Below are positions 1-7,579 of a DNA stretch of 8,016 bases, in pieces. How positions within the stretch are numbered: position 1 is the first letter of the stretch; each line of letters opens with the position of its first letter. Position numbers and translations under genes: made by a program. The notes beneath the pieces are model-generated. The model saw nothing but the letters and a program-made list of their open reading frames with translations. It was not told the origin of the DNA and did not search any database. The stretch is from positions 1 to 8,016 of the forward strand of contig CACJBM010000074.1 of the NCBI GenBank assembly GCA_902591645.1, given 5' to 3'. The DNA is from an uncultured Verrucomicrobiota bacterium (lineage in GTDB: Bacteria; Verrucomicrobiota; Verrucomicrobiae; Verrucomicrobiales; DEV007).

Positions 1-1446
1 GGTCAAACTAATGAGAGAGCCATTTATGTAGATGGAGCTCTATCCAACAGTGAGAGTGACGGTCCAATATTTAATACACATGAAACAGACACGAACGGAA
101 CTGTGCTGCCAATCATACTCGGGAACCAAAACGAAAATAACGGAACAAGAGTAGATAATCTTTCTGCGAATCTTAGTATTGCCAAAGTAAAAATCCATGA
201 CCTGCCCCTGACCCTAGAAGAAGTTCAGCAAAGCTATGATCAAGACATGGAAAAATTTGGCAAAGGTGGCCCCGTAATCATTTCATTCGAATCCTCCTCA
301 TCTAGAGTCGAACCAGAAGAAACAGTCATACTAACTTGGGAAATCGATGGCGCCGAAACAATCTCCATAGACAATGGAATTGGAGACGTGACAAACGAAG
401 ATGAATTCGAGGTCAACCCAGATGAAACTACAACTTACACAATAACCGCGTCAAATGATGAAGGACTCACGAAGAAATCATCACTGACTATCTTCGTTTT
501 AGATAGCGGGGCCCTCATAGACATAGATCTCACCAACGCAGAATTAGGTCCACTCCCAACTATTATAAATAACGGATCTCTCAGCGGTGATTTTGAAGCC
601 GAATTTGACATTCCAAATGTAGAAAACATCGATGGGGTAAATGCTGTTACTCTTGATGGATTTAATGACTGGTACGTAGGGCCAGATTCAACTCCTCTGA
701 CTGGTGACGCTGACAGATCAGTCGAAGCTTGGGTATGGAACCCCTCAGTACCGGCAGAAGAAACCATAATCGCTTGGGGCAGAAGAGGCGGTCCCGATGC
801 CACGAACTGGTCAATGCTATATGGAAATCATGGGACATGGGGAGCTCTAGGAGGTTGGGGCGGTTCAGCCGACATGCCATTCCAAGCAGGAGGAGGCGCA
901 CCTTCGATCAATGAGTGGCACCATCTCGTTCTCACTTATGATGGTCAAAGCAACGAAAGAGCGATTTACGTTGATGGCGTATTATCCAACTCAGAAAATG
1001 ACGGACCAACATTCAACACCCATGAGACCGACACTAATGGAACACCACTGCCAATCGTAATAGGAAACCAGAACGAAAATAATGGAACAAGAGTAGACAA
1101 TCTTTCTGCGGAACTTAGCATAGCCAAACTTAAAGTTCATGACTACTCACTCACGCTCGACGAAGTCCAGGAAAGTTTTGACACATCGAGAGCAACTTTC
1201 GGTAAAGGAGGCCCAAGAATTTCCTCTTTCCTAGCCTCAGCGAACCCCATAAACGAAAACGACACAGTCACACTCACTTGGGACATTGCAGGAGCTGAAT
1301 CAATTAGCATCGACAACGAAATTGGTGACGTCACGGATCTCGATGAGATTGAAATTCAACCAGATGAAACAACAAGCTATACGATAACAGCGACTGATTC
1401 AGAAGGCGTATCACAAGAAAAAGAAATAACTATCTACATCATCGGC
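1..1446 (+). repeat. Tandem LamG-A + Ig-like module (one partial and one full copy, 942-bp period)
   Basis: The module at 1-504 (partial, cut by the window edge) recurs at about 508-1446. Aligned anchors are GAG-AGA-GCC at 13 and GAA-AGA-GCG at 955, an offset of 942 bp or 314 residues. Shared protein landmarks include ERAIYVDG, FNTHETDTNGT, GNQNENNGTRVDNLSA, FGKGGP and, in the Ig-like part, IDN-IGDVT followed by PDETT-YTITA. Synonymous differences are frequent, so this is an old or diverging duplication, not a fresh one. Further copies may lie to the left of the window. Confidence 0.88.
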
Positions 1447-3408
1447 AAAGCTAACCTAATCCATCAATGGACATTTGATGAAAATGGTGGGGCCGGAACA
1501 ACGCTCATAGACTCTATCGGAGGCGCTGACGGAACCATAGTGGACCAAGGACCCAATGACGGAACCGTATCTGACGGACAAGTCACACTGAGCGGCGGCG
1601 GTAAAAATGAGTCTGACTATGTCAGGTTCCCTTCAAATCTAGTAAGCGGACTCTCAAACATGAGTATTGAGACATGGTCAACTCAGCACTCTTCTCAGAA
1701 CTGGTCCAGAGTCTTTAGTGTCGGGTCTTCAACCAGCAATGTAATACACATGTCATTTTCAAGAGGAACTAACATCAACCAGAATGAACTGCGATGGAAC
1801 TCAGGAGCAAACATAACGTTACAGGATTTTGGCGGCGCACCACCTAACCCAATTGACGAACAAGTTCACTGGGTCCTGACCGTTAATGATGTTGGAGGCC
1901 CTAACGGCGAAACTCAAATCACCATATTCAAGAACGGAGAAGAAGTGCGTAACGGAACCACTACTAACGATCTTTCAGGACTTGATGATTCTGATTTTTT
2001 TCTCGGACGTTCTCAGTGGGGCGACAGTACCGCGAACGCATCATGGGATGAATTCCGAATCTACGACGGACTGCTCACTTCGGAACAAATTAAGAGTAAC
2101 ACTGAATCCGGACCTTCACTTTCAGTCGATTCTGACGGTGACGGCATTTCCGACTCGATAGAAGATCGGTACGACTTCCTCGATGCTGAAGATCCAAACG
2201 ATGCTGGCCTGGACCAGGACGATGACGGTCTTACCAACTTGCAGGAAGTAGATTTAGGTAGCGATCTGGAAGAACAAGACACTGACAATGATGGCATTAT
2301 CGATGGCGAAGAGGTCGCAGCAAAGACTTCTCCAACTGATGCGGACACTGACAATGATCAACTCAATGACGGGGAAGAAATCATAGCTGGAACTGATCCC
2401 CTCGACCCAGACACTGATGGTGACAAAATTTCAGACGGGATTGAAGTTGAAAACAATTCGGATCCACTTGATCCGACAAGCTTGCCTAAGCCGAAGCTAC
2501 CAGAGCTCATACACAGATGGGCATTTGACGAAACAGGAGGATCAGGGACAATACTTATAGACTCCGTCGGAGGCGCGCATGGCATCATTGAAGATTCAGG
2601 AACCAACGACGGATCCGTGGCAGATGGAAAAGTTACCCTCTCGGGAGGAGGCAAAGCCGACTCAGACTTTGTTAGATTGCCTGCAAATTTAGTGAGCACC
2701 CTACAAAGCGCTACTATAGAAACTTGGTCCACTCAGCACGCCTCACAAAACTGGTCCAGAGTCTTCTCCGTAGGTTCATCCTCAAGCAACGTAATGCACA
2801 TGTCATTTACAAGAGGAACCAACATCAACCAAAATGAACTGCGCTGGAACGCACAAACAAACATGACCCTTCAAGACTTTGGCGGCGCACCACCTAACCC
2901 AATTGACGAACAAGTGCACTGGGTAGTGACTATAGATGACACGGGCGGACCAGCAGGTGAAACTAACATCGTTATCTACAAGAACGGTGACGAAGTCAGG
3001 ACAGGAAACACTACAAATGATCTATCAGGATTGACTGACACAGATTTCTTCCTTGGAAGATCGCAATGGAATGACAGCACAGCTAATGCATCGTGGGACG
3101 ATTTTCGAATCTATGACGGAGCCATGGACCCTATAGCCGTTAAGTTCAGCAACGCACAAGGACCTGACACGGCACCTGGCCAGATTCCATTTGAGATCAC
3201 TAATATTACTTATTATGCAGATTCTCAAACTGCAGACGTAACTTGGAATTCAAAACCTGGTATAAATTATATCATATGGGTCTCAGAGGACGGACAAGAT
3301 TGGGCAGACGTGGACGACGCTTTCGAGTCTGAAGGCGACACAACTACATACACAGACATTGAAGCCACTTCCCGGCGACTATTAATTAGAATTGAAGTCT
3401 CTGAATAA
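1..3408 (+). CDS. Giant modular LamG / Ig-like / TSP3-repeat exoprotein, C-terminal part (5' end outside window)
   Basis: The frame is open from base 1 and ends at TAA 3406-3408; the ATG at 103 is internal, because bases 1-102 already encode LamG sequence that is repeated downstream. Domains by nucleotide: end of LamG copy A1 (1-270), Ig-like 1 (271-504), LamG A2 (508-1212), Ig-like 2 (1213-1446), LamG type B1 (1456-2115), five TSP3-like calcium-binding repeats (2128-2475), LamG B2 (2506-3165), and a C-terminal beta-rich domain (about 3181-3408) of a kind common at the ends of verrucomicrobial exoproteins. About 1135 residues are visible, with no cysteine and many Asp, Asn, Gly, Ser and Thr residues, as expected for a secreted or surface protein. 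LamG domains are concanavalin A-like folds that bind glycans or proteins, so a role in adhesion or polysaccharide binding is inferred, not shown. No enzyme motif and no PEP-CTERM or LPXTG anchor was seen at the C-terminus. It converges with the ebo operon, with 6 bp between stop codons. Confidence 0.9.
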   Translation, partial: GQTNERAIYVDGALSNSESDGPIFNTHETDTNGTVLPIILGNQNENNGTRVDNLSANLSIAKVKIHDLPLTLEEVQQSYDQDMEKFGKGGPVIISFESSSSRVEPEETVILTWEIDGAETISIDNGIGDVTNEDEFEVNPDETTTYTITASNDEGLTKKSSLTIFVLDSGALIDIDLTNAELGPLPTIINNGSLSGDFEAEFDIPNVENIDGVNAVTLDGFNDWYVGPDSTPLTGDADRSVEAWVWNPSVPAEETIIAWGRRGGPDATNWSMLYGNHGTWGALGGWGGSADMPFQAGGGAPSINEWHHLVLTYDGQSNERAIYVDGVLSNSENDGPTFNTHETDTNGTPLPIVIGNQNENNGTRVDNLSAELSIAKLKVHDYSLTLDEVQESFDTSRATFGKGGPRISSFLASANPINENDTVTLTWDIAGAESISIDNEIGDVTDLDEIEIQPDETTSYTITATDSEGVSQEKEITIYIIGKANLIHQWTFDENGGAGTTLIDSIGGADGTIVDQGPNDGTVSDGQVTLSGGGKNESDYVRFPSNLVSGLSNMSIETWSTQHSSQNWSRVFSVGSSTSNVIHMSFSRGTNINQNELRWNSGANITLQDFGGAPPNPIDEQVHWVLTVNDVGGPNGETQITIFKNGEEVRNGTTTNDLSGLDDSDFFLGRSQWGDSTANASWDEFRIYDGLLTSEQIKSNTESGPSLSVDSDGDGISDSIEDRYDFLDAEDPNDAGLDQDDDGLTNLQEVDLGSDLEEQDTDNDGIIDGEEVAAKTSPTDADTDNDQLNDGEEIIAGTDPLDPDTDGDKISDGIEVENNSDPLDPTSLPKPKLPELIHRWAFDETGGSGTILIDSVGGAHGIIEDSGTNDGSVADGKVTLSGGGKADSDFVRLPANLVSTLQSATIETWSTQHASQNWSRVFSVGSSSSNVMHMSFTRGTNINQNELRWNAQTNMTLQDFGGAPPNPIDEQVHWVVTIDDTGGPAGETNIVIYKNGDEVRTGNTTNDLSGLTDTDFFLGRSQWNDSTANASWDDFRIYDGAMDPIAVKFSNAQGPDTAPGQIPFEITNITYYADSQTADVTWNSKPGINYIIWVSEDGQDWADVDDAFESEGDTTTYTDIEATSRRLLIRIEVSE
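1456..2115 (+). repeat. LamG type-B domain, copy 1 (220 codons)
   Basis: This copy begins at LIHQWTFDE and ends at a Gly-Pro just before the TSP3 region. It aligns without length change to 2506-3165. Shared landmarks are TLSGGGK, IETWSTQH, NWSRVFSVGSS, RGTNINQNELRWN, DFGGAPPNPIDEQVHWV, FFLGRSQW and FRIYDG. The pattern fits the concanavalin A-like LamG_3 family, whose usual role is carbohydrate or protein binding. It differs from the A-type LamG earlier in the same protein. Confidence 0.87.
2128..2475 (+). repeat. Thrombospondin type-3-like calcium-binding repeats
   Basis: There are five Asp-rich units with the D-x-D-x-D-G pattern of TSP3 repeats. The first starts at 2128 (DSDGDGISD). The other four start at 2212, 2278, 2344 and 2410, at an exact 66-bp (22-residue) period, each ending in a turn such as TDPLDP. 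TSP3 repeats bind calcium and stiffen extracellular linkers. Units 4 and 5 carry Gln or Lys where the consensus has Gly (DTDNDQL, DTDGDKI). The array sits exactly between the two type-B LamG domains and probably acts as a calcium-dependent spacer. Confidence 0.88.
2506..3165 (+). repeat. LamG type-B domain, copy 2 (220 codons)
   Basis: This is the second copy of the domain at 1456-2115, offset by 1050 bp and of identical length. A run of 38 nucleotides (2878-2915) is identical to 1828-1865, inside the segment encoding FGGAPPNPIDEQV. The rest of the copy carries scattered synonymous and conservative changes. It follows a short Pro/Lys/Leu-rich linker (about 2482-2505) and precedes the C-terminal domain. 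Confidence 0.87.
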
Positions 3409-3414
3409 GGACCA

Positions 3415-4617
3415 CTACTTGCAATGAGCTGCTACCCTAGCCTTCAACTCATCAATAGATTCTAAAACCTCAGCTTCATCCATTTCATTTAGCTCTATTT
3501 TGCGTCCAATTTCAGGCACAAAAGTGATAGTCAACTTACCCCCAAGGTGCTCTCTAAATTCTTCGAGTCCATGCAAAATAACGGATCTCCCCCCCTCTGC
3601 TCTGTGCAGGTCTGAATCATAGATATCAAATCCGACAGCCTCTATCAAAGACAGGGCCCGCTCACAATCTTCAGAGGACATTAGCCCTATCCTTTTGGAA
3701 TAAATTAGATCGACTGCCATGCCAATAGCAACGGCCTCACCATGTCCTATACGAAAAGCACTGATTTGCTCGAGCTTGTGAGCGACCCAATGCCCATAGT
3801 CAAGGGGACGAGCTGAGCCCAATTCATAAGGGTCTCCCGAAGTGGCAATATGATCAACGTGCTCTTCAGCGCTACGCCTTATGATTCTTTCAAGCGCATC
3901 ATCATTCAACTCGTTGAGCTGAGATGAGCACTGTTCAATTTTCTCATAAAAGTCCCTACTCCTGACCATTGCCACTTTGATCGCCTCAATGATCCCTGCC
4001 CTCTTAGATCTTTCATCAAGTGTCTGTAAAAAAGAAAAATCATTAATAACTGCATAAGGAACAGCAAATGTTCCAACCCAATTCTTCTTACCGAAGAAAT
4101 TAACTCCATTCTTCACTCCGACACCACCATCGCCCTGACTCAGGCTAGTCGTTGGAATTCGTATCATTCGAACGCCCCGATGAGCAGTAGATGCAGCAAA
4201 ACCCACAAGGTCCAAAAAAGCACCACCACCAATGGCCATCACAAATGAATGCCGGTCAATTGAGTTTTCACTGATCGATCTCCAGATCTCAGGGACTAAT
4301 GACCAATCATTCTTACATGGCTCACCTCCAGGCAACACGATAGGAGATTCAACCAGTTCAAGCTCACCGTCTCGGCCACTGAACCATGAACTGATGTCAC
4401 GCAATAAGTTCTGATTACCCCCCACAACTCCACCATCAACAAATGCAATGACGCGGTGCGGAAAATCACCATCTGACCTAGCAATGACATCAGCAAGTAC
4501 AGAGTTTTCAGGAGAAAAAAGGTTCCTTGTAAACTCTATCCTATGGGCAAGTTCAAGATGAATGGGTCGCTCAATCATTAGTTCTGTGAAATTTTCGCAG
4601 AACAAGAACCTAAGCAC
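3415..4617 (-). CDS. eboD: EboD, 3-dehydroquinate-synthase-like sugar phosphate cyclase
   Basis: This is a 400-residue protein of the sugar phosphate cyclase family (NAD and divalent metal dependent) and the last gene of the ebo cluster. Visible motifs: the NAD-binding stretch AIGGGAFLDLVGF (128-140), PTT (155-157), KNGVNFFGKKN (169-179) matching the substrate-binding K-x-x-V-N segment, E211, R270, the pair H276/H280 in DYGHWVAHKLE, and H292 in GHGEAV. E211, H276 and H292 correspond to the three metal ligands of AroB, so the protein looks catalytically complete. GHWVAH replaces the usual AroB GHTFGHA, which fits the EboD branch and not a housekeeping AroB. The real substrate of EboD is unknown. 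The longest start is GTG at 4617; ATG at 4578 (residue 14) gives an N-terminus closer to what I expect for the family, and neither has a Shine-Dalgarno. The gene lies 60 bp after eboC and ends 6 bp from the convergent LamG gene. Confidence 0.9.
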   Translation of the reverse strand: MLRFLFCENFTELMIERPIHLELAHRIEFTRNLFSPENSVLADVIARSDGDFPHRVIAFVDGGVVGGNQNLLRDISSWFSGRDGELELVESPIVLPGGEPCKNDWSLVPEIWRSISENSIDRHSFVMAIGGGAFLDLVGFAASTAHRGVRMIRIPTTSLSQGDGGVGVKNGVNFFGKKNWVGTFAVPYAVINDFSFLQTLDERSKRAGIIEAIKVAMVRSRDFYEKIEQCSSQLNELNDDALERIIRRSAEEHVDHIATSGDPYELGSARPLDYGHWVAHKLEQISAFRIGHGEAVAIGMAVDLIYSKRIGLMSSEDCERALSLIEAVGFDIYDSDLHRAEGGRSVILHGLEEFREHLGGKLTITFVPEIGRKIELNEMDEAEVLESIDELKARVAAHCK

Positions 4618-4646
4618 TTTTGAGTAATTAATCCAGTCACAGCATG

Positions 4647-4658
4647 ATCCTTAAGGAT
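4647..4658. repeat. Perfect 12-bp palindrome between eboC and eboD
   Basis: ATCCTTAAGGAT is its own reverse complement and lies in the 60-bp gap between the eboC stop (4678) and the eboD GTG (4617), about 30 bp upstream of that start. It has no loop, so a stable RNA hairpin is unlikely; a dyad protein-binding site is possible. A 12-bp palindrome can also arise by chance in AT-rich sequence, so no function is claimed. Confidence 0.4.
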
Positions 4659-4677
4659 TAAATATATTCAATATCGC

Positions 4678-5541
4678 TCAAGTACCTGAGACCTTGGCCT
4701 GGAACCAGATAACAAGAGGCAAGAGAGGAACAAAGAAGAGTCCATACAAGCCCAAGTGAGAAGAAAGCGCAAAAGCATCAATCAGAACCATCCCTGCTAT
4801 CAAATATGAAACTGCCCTACCCACTCGCCCATCATCACTCCCTTTAATGATGCAGAGACAATAGATCGTCCAGGAGAGCCAAAGAGAACCTGCGACTACT
4901 GATCCAATTAAATGGAATTGCAATGAATTAAAACTCAGATAGACAGGAACAATGACCGGGCACAACAAAAAGATAAAACCATAGATCTTCACTTCCCTAT
5001 CAGTCGCCTCCCCCCTAGCAACGACGGTGATCCCGGCAGTATACAAGCCAAGACAAACGCACCATGCAAAAACGCTGTGCGGTATATTATCCGAAACTGC
5101 CGAAGCGCATGAAAGATAGAGAATGGACCGGCAGGCTCCCATAATATAAACCGAATGGGACCAGCGTTTGTGAAAAAAGTTGTATGCAATAATCACGATG
5201 CTCAATGCCAGAACGAAAAGCAATTGCGCACCTCCAAGAATCATAATCGTCAATCCAGACACCATAAATATCAGAGTAAGAATGACTGCTAAACGTTTTG
5301 ATACAATTCCCGATGGAATTGGCCTATCAGGTCGGAACTCATTATCAAATGCAACATCAAAAACATCATTCATGACCATTCCACCTGAATAAAATAATGC
5401 CGCTCCAAGTACCAGTACTAATAAATTGAATTCTCCAAGAGCCGCGCCTGCTATTAACCATGATCCAACACAATTAGAAAGGACCGTAGGCAAATTAGAT
5501 ATCCTGCACAAATCCAATATACCTTTGGTTTTATTGTCCAT
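4678..5541 (-). CDS. eboC: EboC, UbiA-like polytopic membrane protein
   Basis: This 287-residue, strongly hydrophobic protein has about eight to nine predicted membrane segments in the inner membrane. It belongs to the UbiA prenyltransferase superfamily. The first Asp-rich motif N-D-x-x-D-x-x-x-D is intact at 58-66 and is followed by RPDRPIPSG (70-78), the classic UbiA sequence. A further conserved element is MGACRSILYL (134-143). The second Asp-rich motif of true UbiA enzymes is replaced by a sparser acidic stretch around ARGEATDREVKIYG (175-188; E178, D181, E183). It may therefore transfer a prenyl-like group to a transported precursor or act mainly in trafficking; the ebo literature has not settled the reaction. 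The ATG at 5541 lies only 6 bp after the eboE stop, which suggests translational coupling, and there is no Shine-Dalgarno. A housekeeping UbiA or MenA is unlikely given the neighbours. Confidence 0.9.
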   Translation of the reverse strand: MDNKTKGILDLCRISNLPTVLSNCVGSWLIAGAALGEFNLLVLVLGAALFYSGGMVMNDVFDVAFDNEFRPDRPIPSGIVSKRLAVILTLIFMVSGLTIMILGGAQLLFVLALSIVIIAYNFFHKRWSHSVYIMGACRSILYLSCASAVSDNIPHSVFAWCVCLGLYTAGITVVARGEATDREVKIYGFIFLLCPVIVPVYLSFNSLQFHLIGSVVAGSLWLSWTIYCLCIIKGSDDGRVGRAVSYLIAGMVLIDAFALSSHLGLYGLFFVPLLPLVIWFQAKVSGT

Positions 5542-5547
5542 TTATAT

Positions 5548-6720
5548 TTAAACGAGTCCGACCCGCTTTAACCCATCTAGGGTCCATTGATATTCTTTGA
5601 CCAATTGCTCAACAACATCTCCTGACTGCATTTCTTCTGGCAACACTTCCCAAGTATAAGTTTCCATTTCAAGGTGCTGGCAGAGCGAAGGGTCATCCTT
5701 CAAAAGGTCAAGAACGTCCTCAATGTGGTCCCTAGTGTCATTAAATTGACTGCCAGGACTGCTGTGCAGCGGTATATGAAAATGAACTCTCCACTCCTCA
5801 TCATCACACTCACCTGCGCTCATGGCATACTCTAAAGCATCAGGCAAGTCTCTGTACCTTTGCAGCGATCCGTCCTTTGCCTTTGCCACTACCTGATGCA
5901 AATAAACATCGTCCTCAAATCCTTTGAGGGTTTTTAAGTTTTGTGGTGCAGGTGACAATCTCAATGCTGAGCTTAAGTGCAGCTTACTTATTCTAATGTT
6001 CTTTTCTTTTAGTGCGCCAAACGCATCGACTGCAGATTCAAATTCAATTGCAAGATGACAAGTATCATAATTGACACCAAGGACAGAATCATAAAAACCT
6101 CCCTTAGCCGACCGGAACCTATCAAAGAAATCAACAGTCTCAGCTGTGCTTTCAAACCAACCCAAAGGCTCAGGCTCTAAGCCAAGATGCAAATCCATCC
6201 CAGTCTGTTCGACTAAACTCGCGATGTGGTCTCCGCACTGAGCAATATTATCAACAATAAGGTCACCCTGAACTCCATCATCACTAATGAACTCCTTAAA
6301 AGAACCAGGCAATGTGCTGACACTCCCGGCAATTCCAGGAGGCAATAACTTGACCAGTATATCAAAGAGAAGATTCGTATAATCGACTCTACTCTGATGG
6401 GTCCAATCAGGCCGATAAACCTGCTCCTTAACACGAGCACCATGGAACTGCCCATACGGGAATCCATTTATGGTAAAAACATAACAATTGTTCTTCTCGA
6501 GCCAAGCCTTGAAATCTTTAAGATTATCAGTCCTCGAATCATTAAGCTCAAGGGCCGCCGAATGGCCCAATCGTAAGCCGATAGCATAGGGCAGATCAGG
6601 ACAAACTTCAGCCCTTACCCTCAAAGTGTAATCCTCTAATGTCTTAAAGGTCTCATCCCATCCCTCGCCCCGATGAATATTGGTACAATAGGCAAGATGA
6701 ATACCTTCATTTAGTTCCAT
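5548..6720 (-). CDS. eboE: EboE, xylose-isomerase-like TIM-barrel metabolite traffic protein
   Basis: This 390-residue cytosolic-type protein has no signal peptide. Signature motifs of EboE are clear: HLAYCTNIHRGEGWDE (8-23), IGLRLGHSAA (47-56), VFTINGFPYGQFHG (81-94), VYRPDWT (101-107) and GSVSTLPGS (132-140). The barrel carries candidate metal ligands in the order usual for the AP-endonuclease-2 / xylose-isomerase-like fold: E182 and E184 in LEPEP, D219 and H222 in NYDTCHLAIEFE, H248, H313/H315 in VHFHIP, and E351/E353 in HLEMETYTW. It probably isomerises or epimerises a polar, sugar-like intermediate, but no substrate has been established for the family. The start at ATG 6720 leads directly into the conserved N-terminus. 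The gene lies 41 bp after eboB and 6 bp before eboC. Finding it between eboB and eboC departs from the canonical order, where it follows eboD. Confidence 0.93.
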   Translation of the reverse strand: MELNEGIHLAYCTNIHRGEGWDETFKTLEDYTLRVRAEVCPDLPYAIGLRLGHSAALELNDSRTDNLKDFKAWLEKNNCYVFTINGFPYGQFHGARVKEQVYRPDWTHQSRVDYTNLLFDILVKLLPPGIAGSVSTLPGSFKEFISDDGVQGDLIVDNIAQCGDHIASLVEQTGMDLHLGLEPEPLGWFESTAETVDFFDRFRSAKGGFYDSVLGVNYDTCHLAIEFESAVDAFGALKEKNIRISKLHLSSALRLSPAPQNLKTLKGFEDDVYLHQVVAKAKDGSLQRYRDLPDALEYAMSAGECDDEEWRVHFHIPLHSSPGSQFNDTRDHIEDVLDLLKDDPSLCQHLEMETYTWEVLPEEMQSGDVVEQLVKEYQWTLDGLKRVGLV

Positions 6721-6761
6721 TGGATTTAATAGTTTTAAATGAAGATCAGCACCATTGCACC

Positions 6762-7568
6762 TTAAGACAACTTAAACTTAGGATTTTGGCCCATGAATTG
6801 AGCAGGATTTAGATAGACGACTTTATCAATAAATGAATCATCATAGCCTCTCCTCTTCATCTCAAGAGCAGCTTTAGGAACTGACAGAGGATCACTGACA
6901 CCCCAATCACAAGCGCTGTTCATCCAAACCCTCTCGTGCCCATACAATTCAAGCATGTCCACTGCCCGGTTCGGGGTAACTTTAGATTCGGGATAAAGCG
7001 TCATTCCTGCCCAGAACCCCTTATCGATAACCAACGGCGCAGTGTGCTCCTCGACATGATCAATTATGACCTTCGACGGATCGACACTAGAATGATTAGA
7101 CAATGCATCAACGATAAGCTTAGTGCCCTTCAACTTATCCTCGAGGTGTGGAGTGTGGACGAGAATCATCTGATCATGATCAACGGCAAGTTGAATGTGT
7201 TCTTCAAGAATCTGCAGCTCATTACGAGTATTTTTATTTAGACCAATTTCACCGATACCAAGAACATTATCACAATCAATGAAATCAGGGATAATTGATA
7301 TGACTTCACGAGCAAGCCCAACATCCTCAGACTCTTTTGGATTAATGCAAAGCCAGCAATAATGGTCTATACAAAACTTTGCAGCCCGTTTCGGTTCGTA
7401 CTCAGTTATCTGACGAAAATAATCATAAAAACCCTGCGACGAGGCCCTATCAAATCCGGCCCAGAAAGCAGGCTCATTGACTGCCTTACAGCCGGCGCAG
7501 GCAAGTGCCATATAGTCGTCCGTAGTTCTACTCACCATGTGAGCATGTGGTTCAATGTATCGCATCAC
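6762..7568 (-). CDS. eboB: EboB, TatD-family metal-dependent hydrolase
   Basis: This 268-residue amidohydrolase-type TIM barrel is about the usual TatD length. Metal-site residues are all visible: H8-x-H10 in EPHAHMVSRTTDDY, E107 in IGEIGLNKN, H138 in LVHTPH, H171 in IIDHVEEHT, and D221 in NSACDWGVSDPL. The N-terminal HMVSRTTDDY and NEPAFWAG (31-38) separate it from DNA-repair-type TatD and fit the EboB branch. It probably hydrolyses a phosphoester or amide in the compound handled by the cluster; this is inference from the superfamily. The first two codons are GTG (7568) and ATG (7565); the ATG is at least as likely. It starts 11 bp after the stop of the 90-residue gene, without a Shine-Dalgarno, and is followed by eboE after 41 bp. 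Confidence 0.91.
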   Translation of the reverse strand: MMRYIEPHAHMVSRTTDDYMALACAGCKAVNEPAFWAGFDRASSQGFYDYFRQITEYEPKRAAKFCIDHYCWLCINPKESEDVGLAREVISIIPDFIDCDNVLGIGEIGLNKNTRNELQILEEHIQLAVDHDQMILVHTPHLEDKLKGTKLIVDALSNHSSVDPSKVIIDHVEEHTAPLVIDKGFWAGMTLYPESKVTPNRAVDMLELYGHERVWMNSACDWGVSDPLSVPKAALEMKRRGYDDSFIDKVVYLNPAQFMGQNPKFKLS

Positions 7569-7579
7569 TTAATAATTAT

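Noticed and set aside
103..108. ATG at 103 as the start of the LamG protein
   Set aside because: The frame is open to base 1 and the upstream codons encode ERAIYVDG and FNTHETDTNGT, which recur in the second LamG copy, so this Met is internal.
1..1446. A CRISPR or phase-variable short repeat in the LamG gene
   Set aside because: The repeats are long protein-domain duplications with codon-level divergence, not short exact repeats with spacers or homopolymer tracts.
2061..2732. Two long open frames on the minus strand opposite the TSP3 region and LamG-B2
   Set aside because: They lie fully antisense to a well-supported gene, have Ser/Pro-rich low-complexity translations that mirror the Asp/Gly-rich repeats, and show no domain.
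3415..4617. Housekeeping AroB (shikimate pathway)
   Set aside because: The GHWVAH motif and the flanking eboC, eboE and eboB genes fit EboD better; no other shikimate gene is present.
4678..5541. Housekeeping UbiA/MenA of quinone biosynthesis
   Set aside because: The second Asp-rich motif is degenerate and the gene sits between eboE and eboD with no quinone genes nearby.
6936..7241. A 101-codon open frame on the plus strand inside eboB
   Set aside because: It overlaps a gene whose metal-site motifs are all intact and the translation resembles no family.
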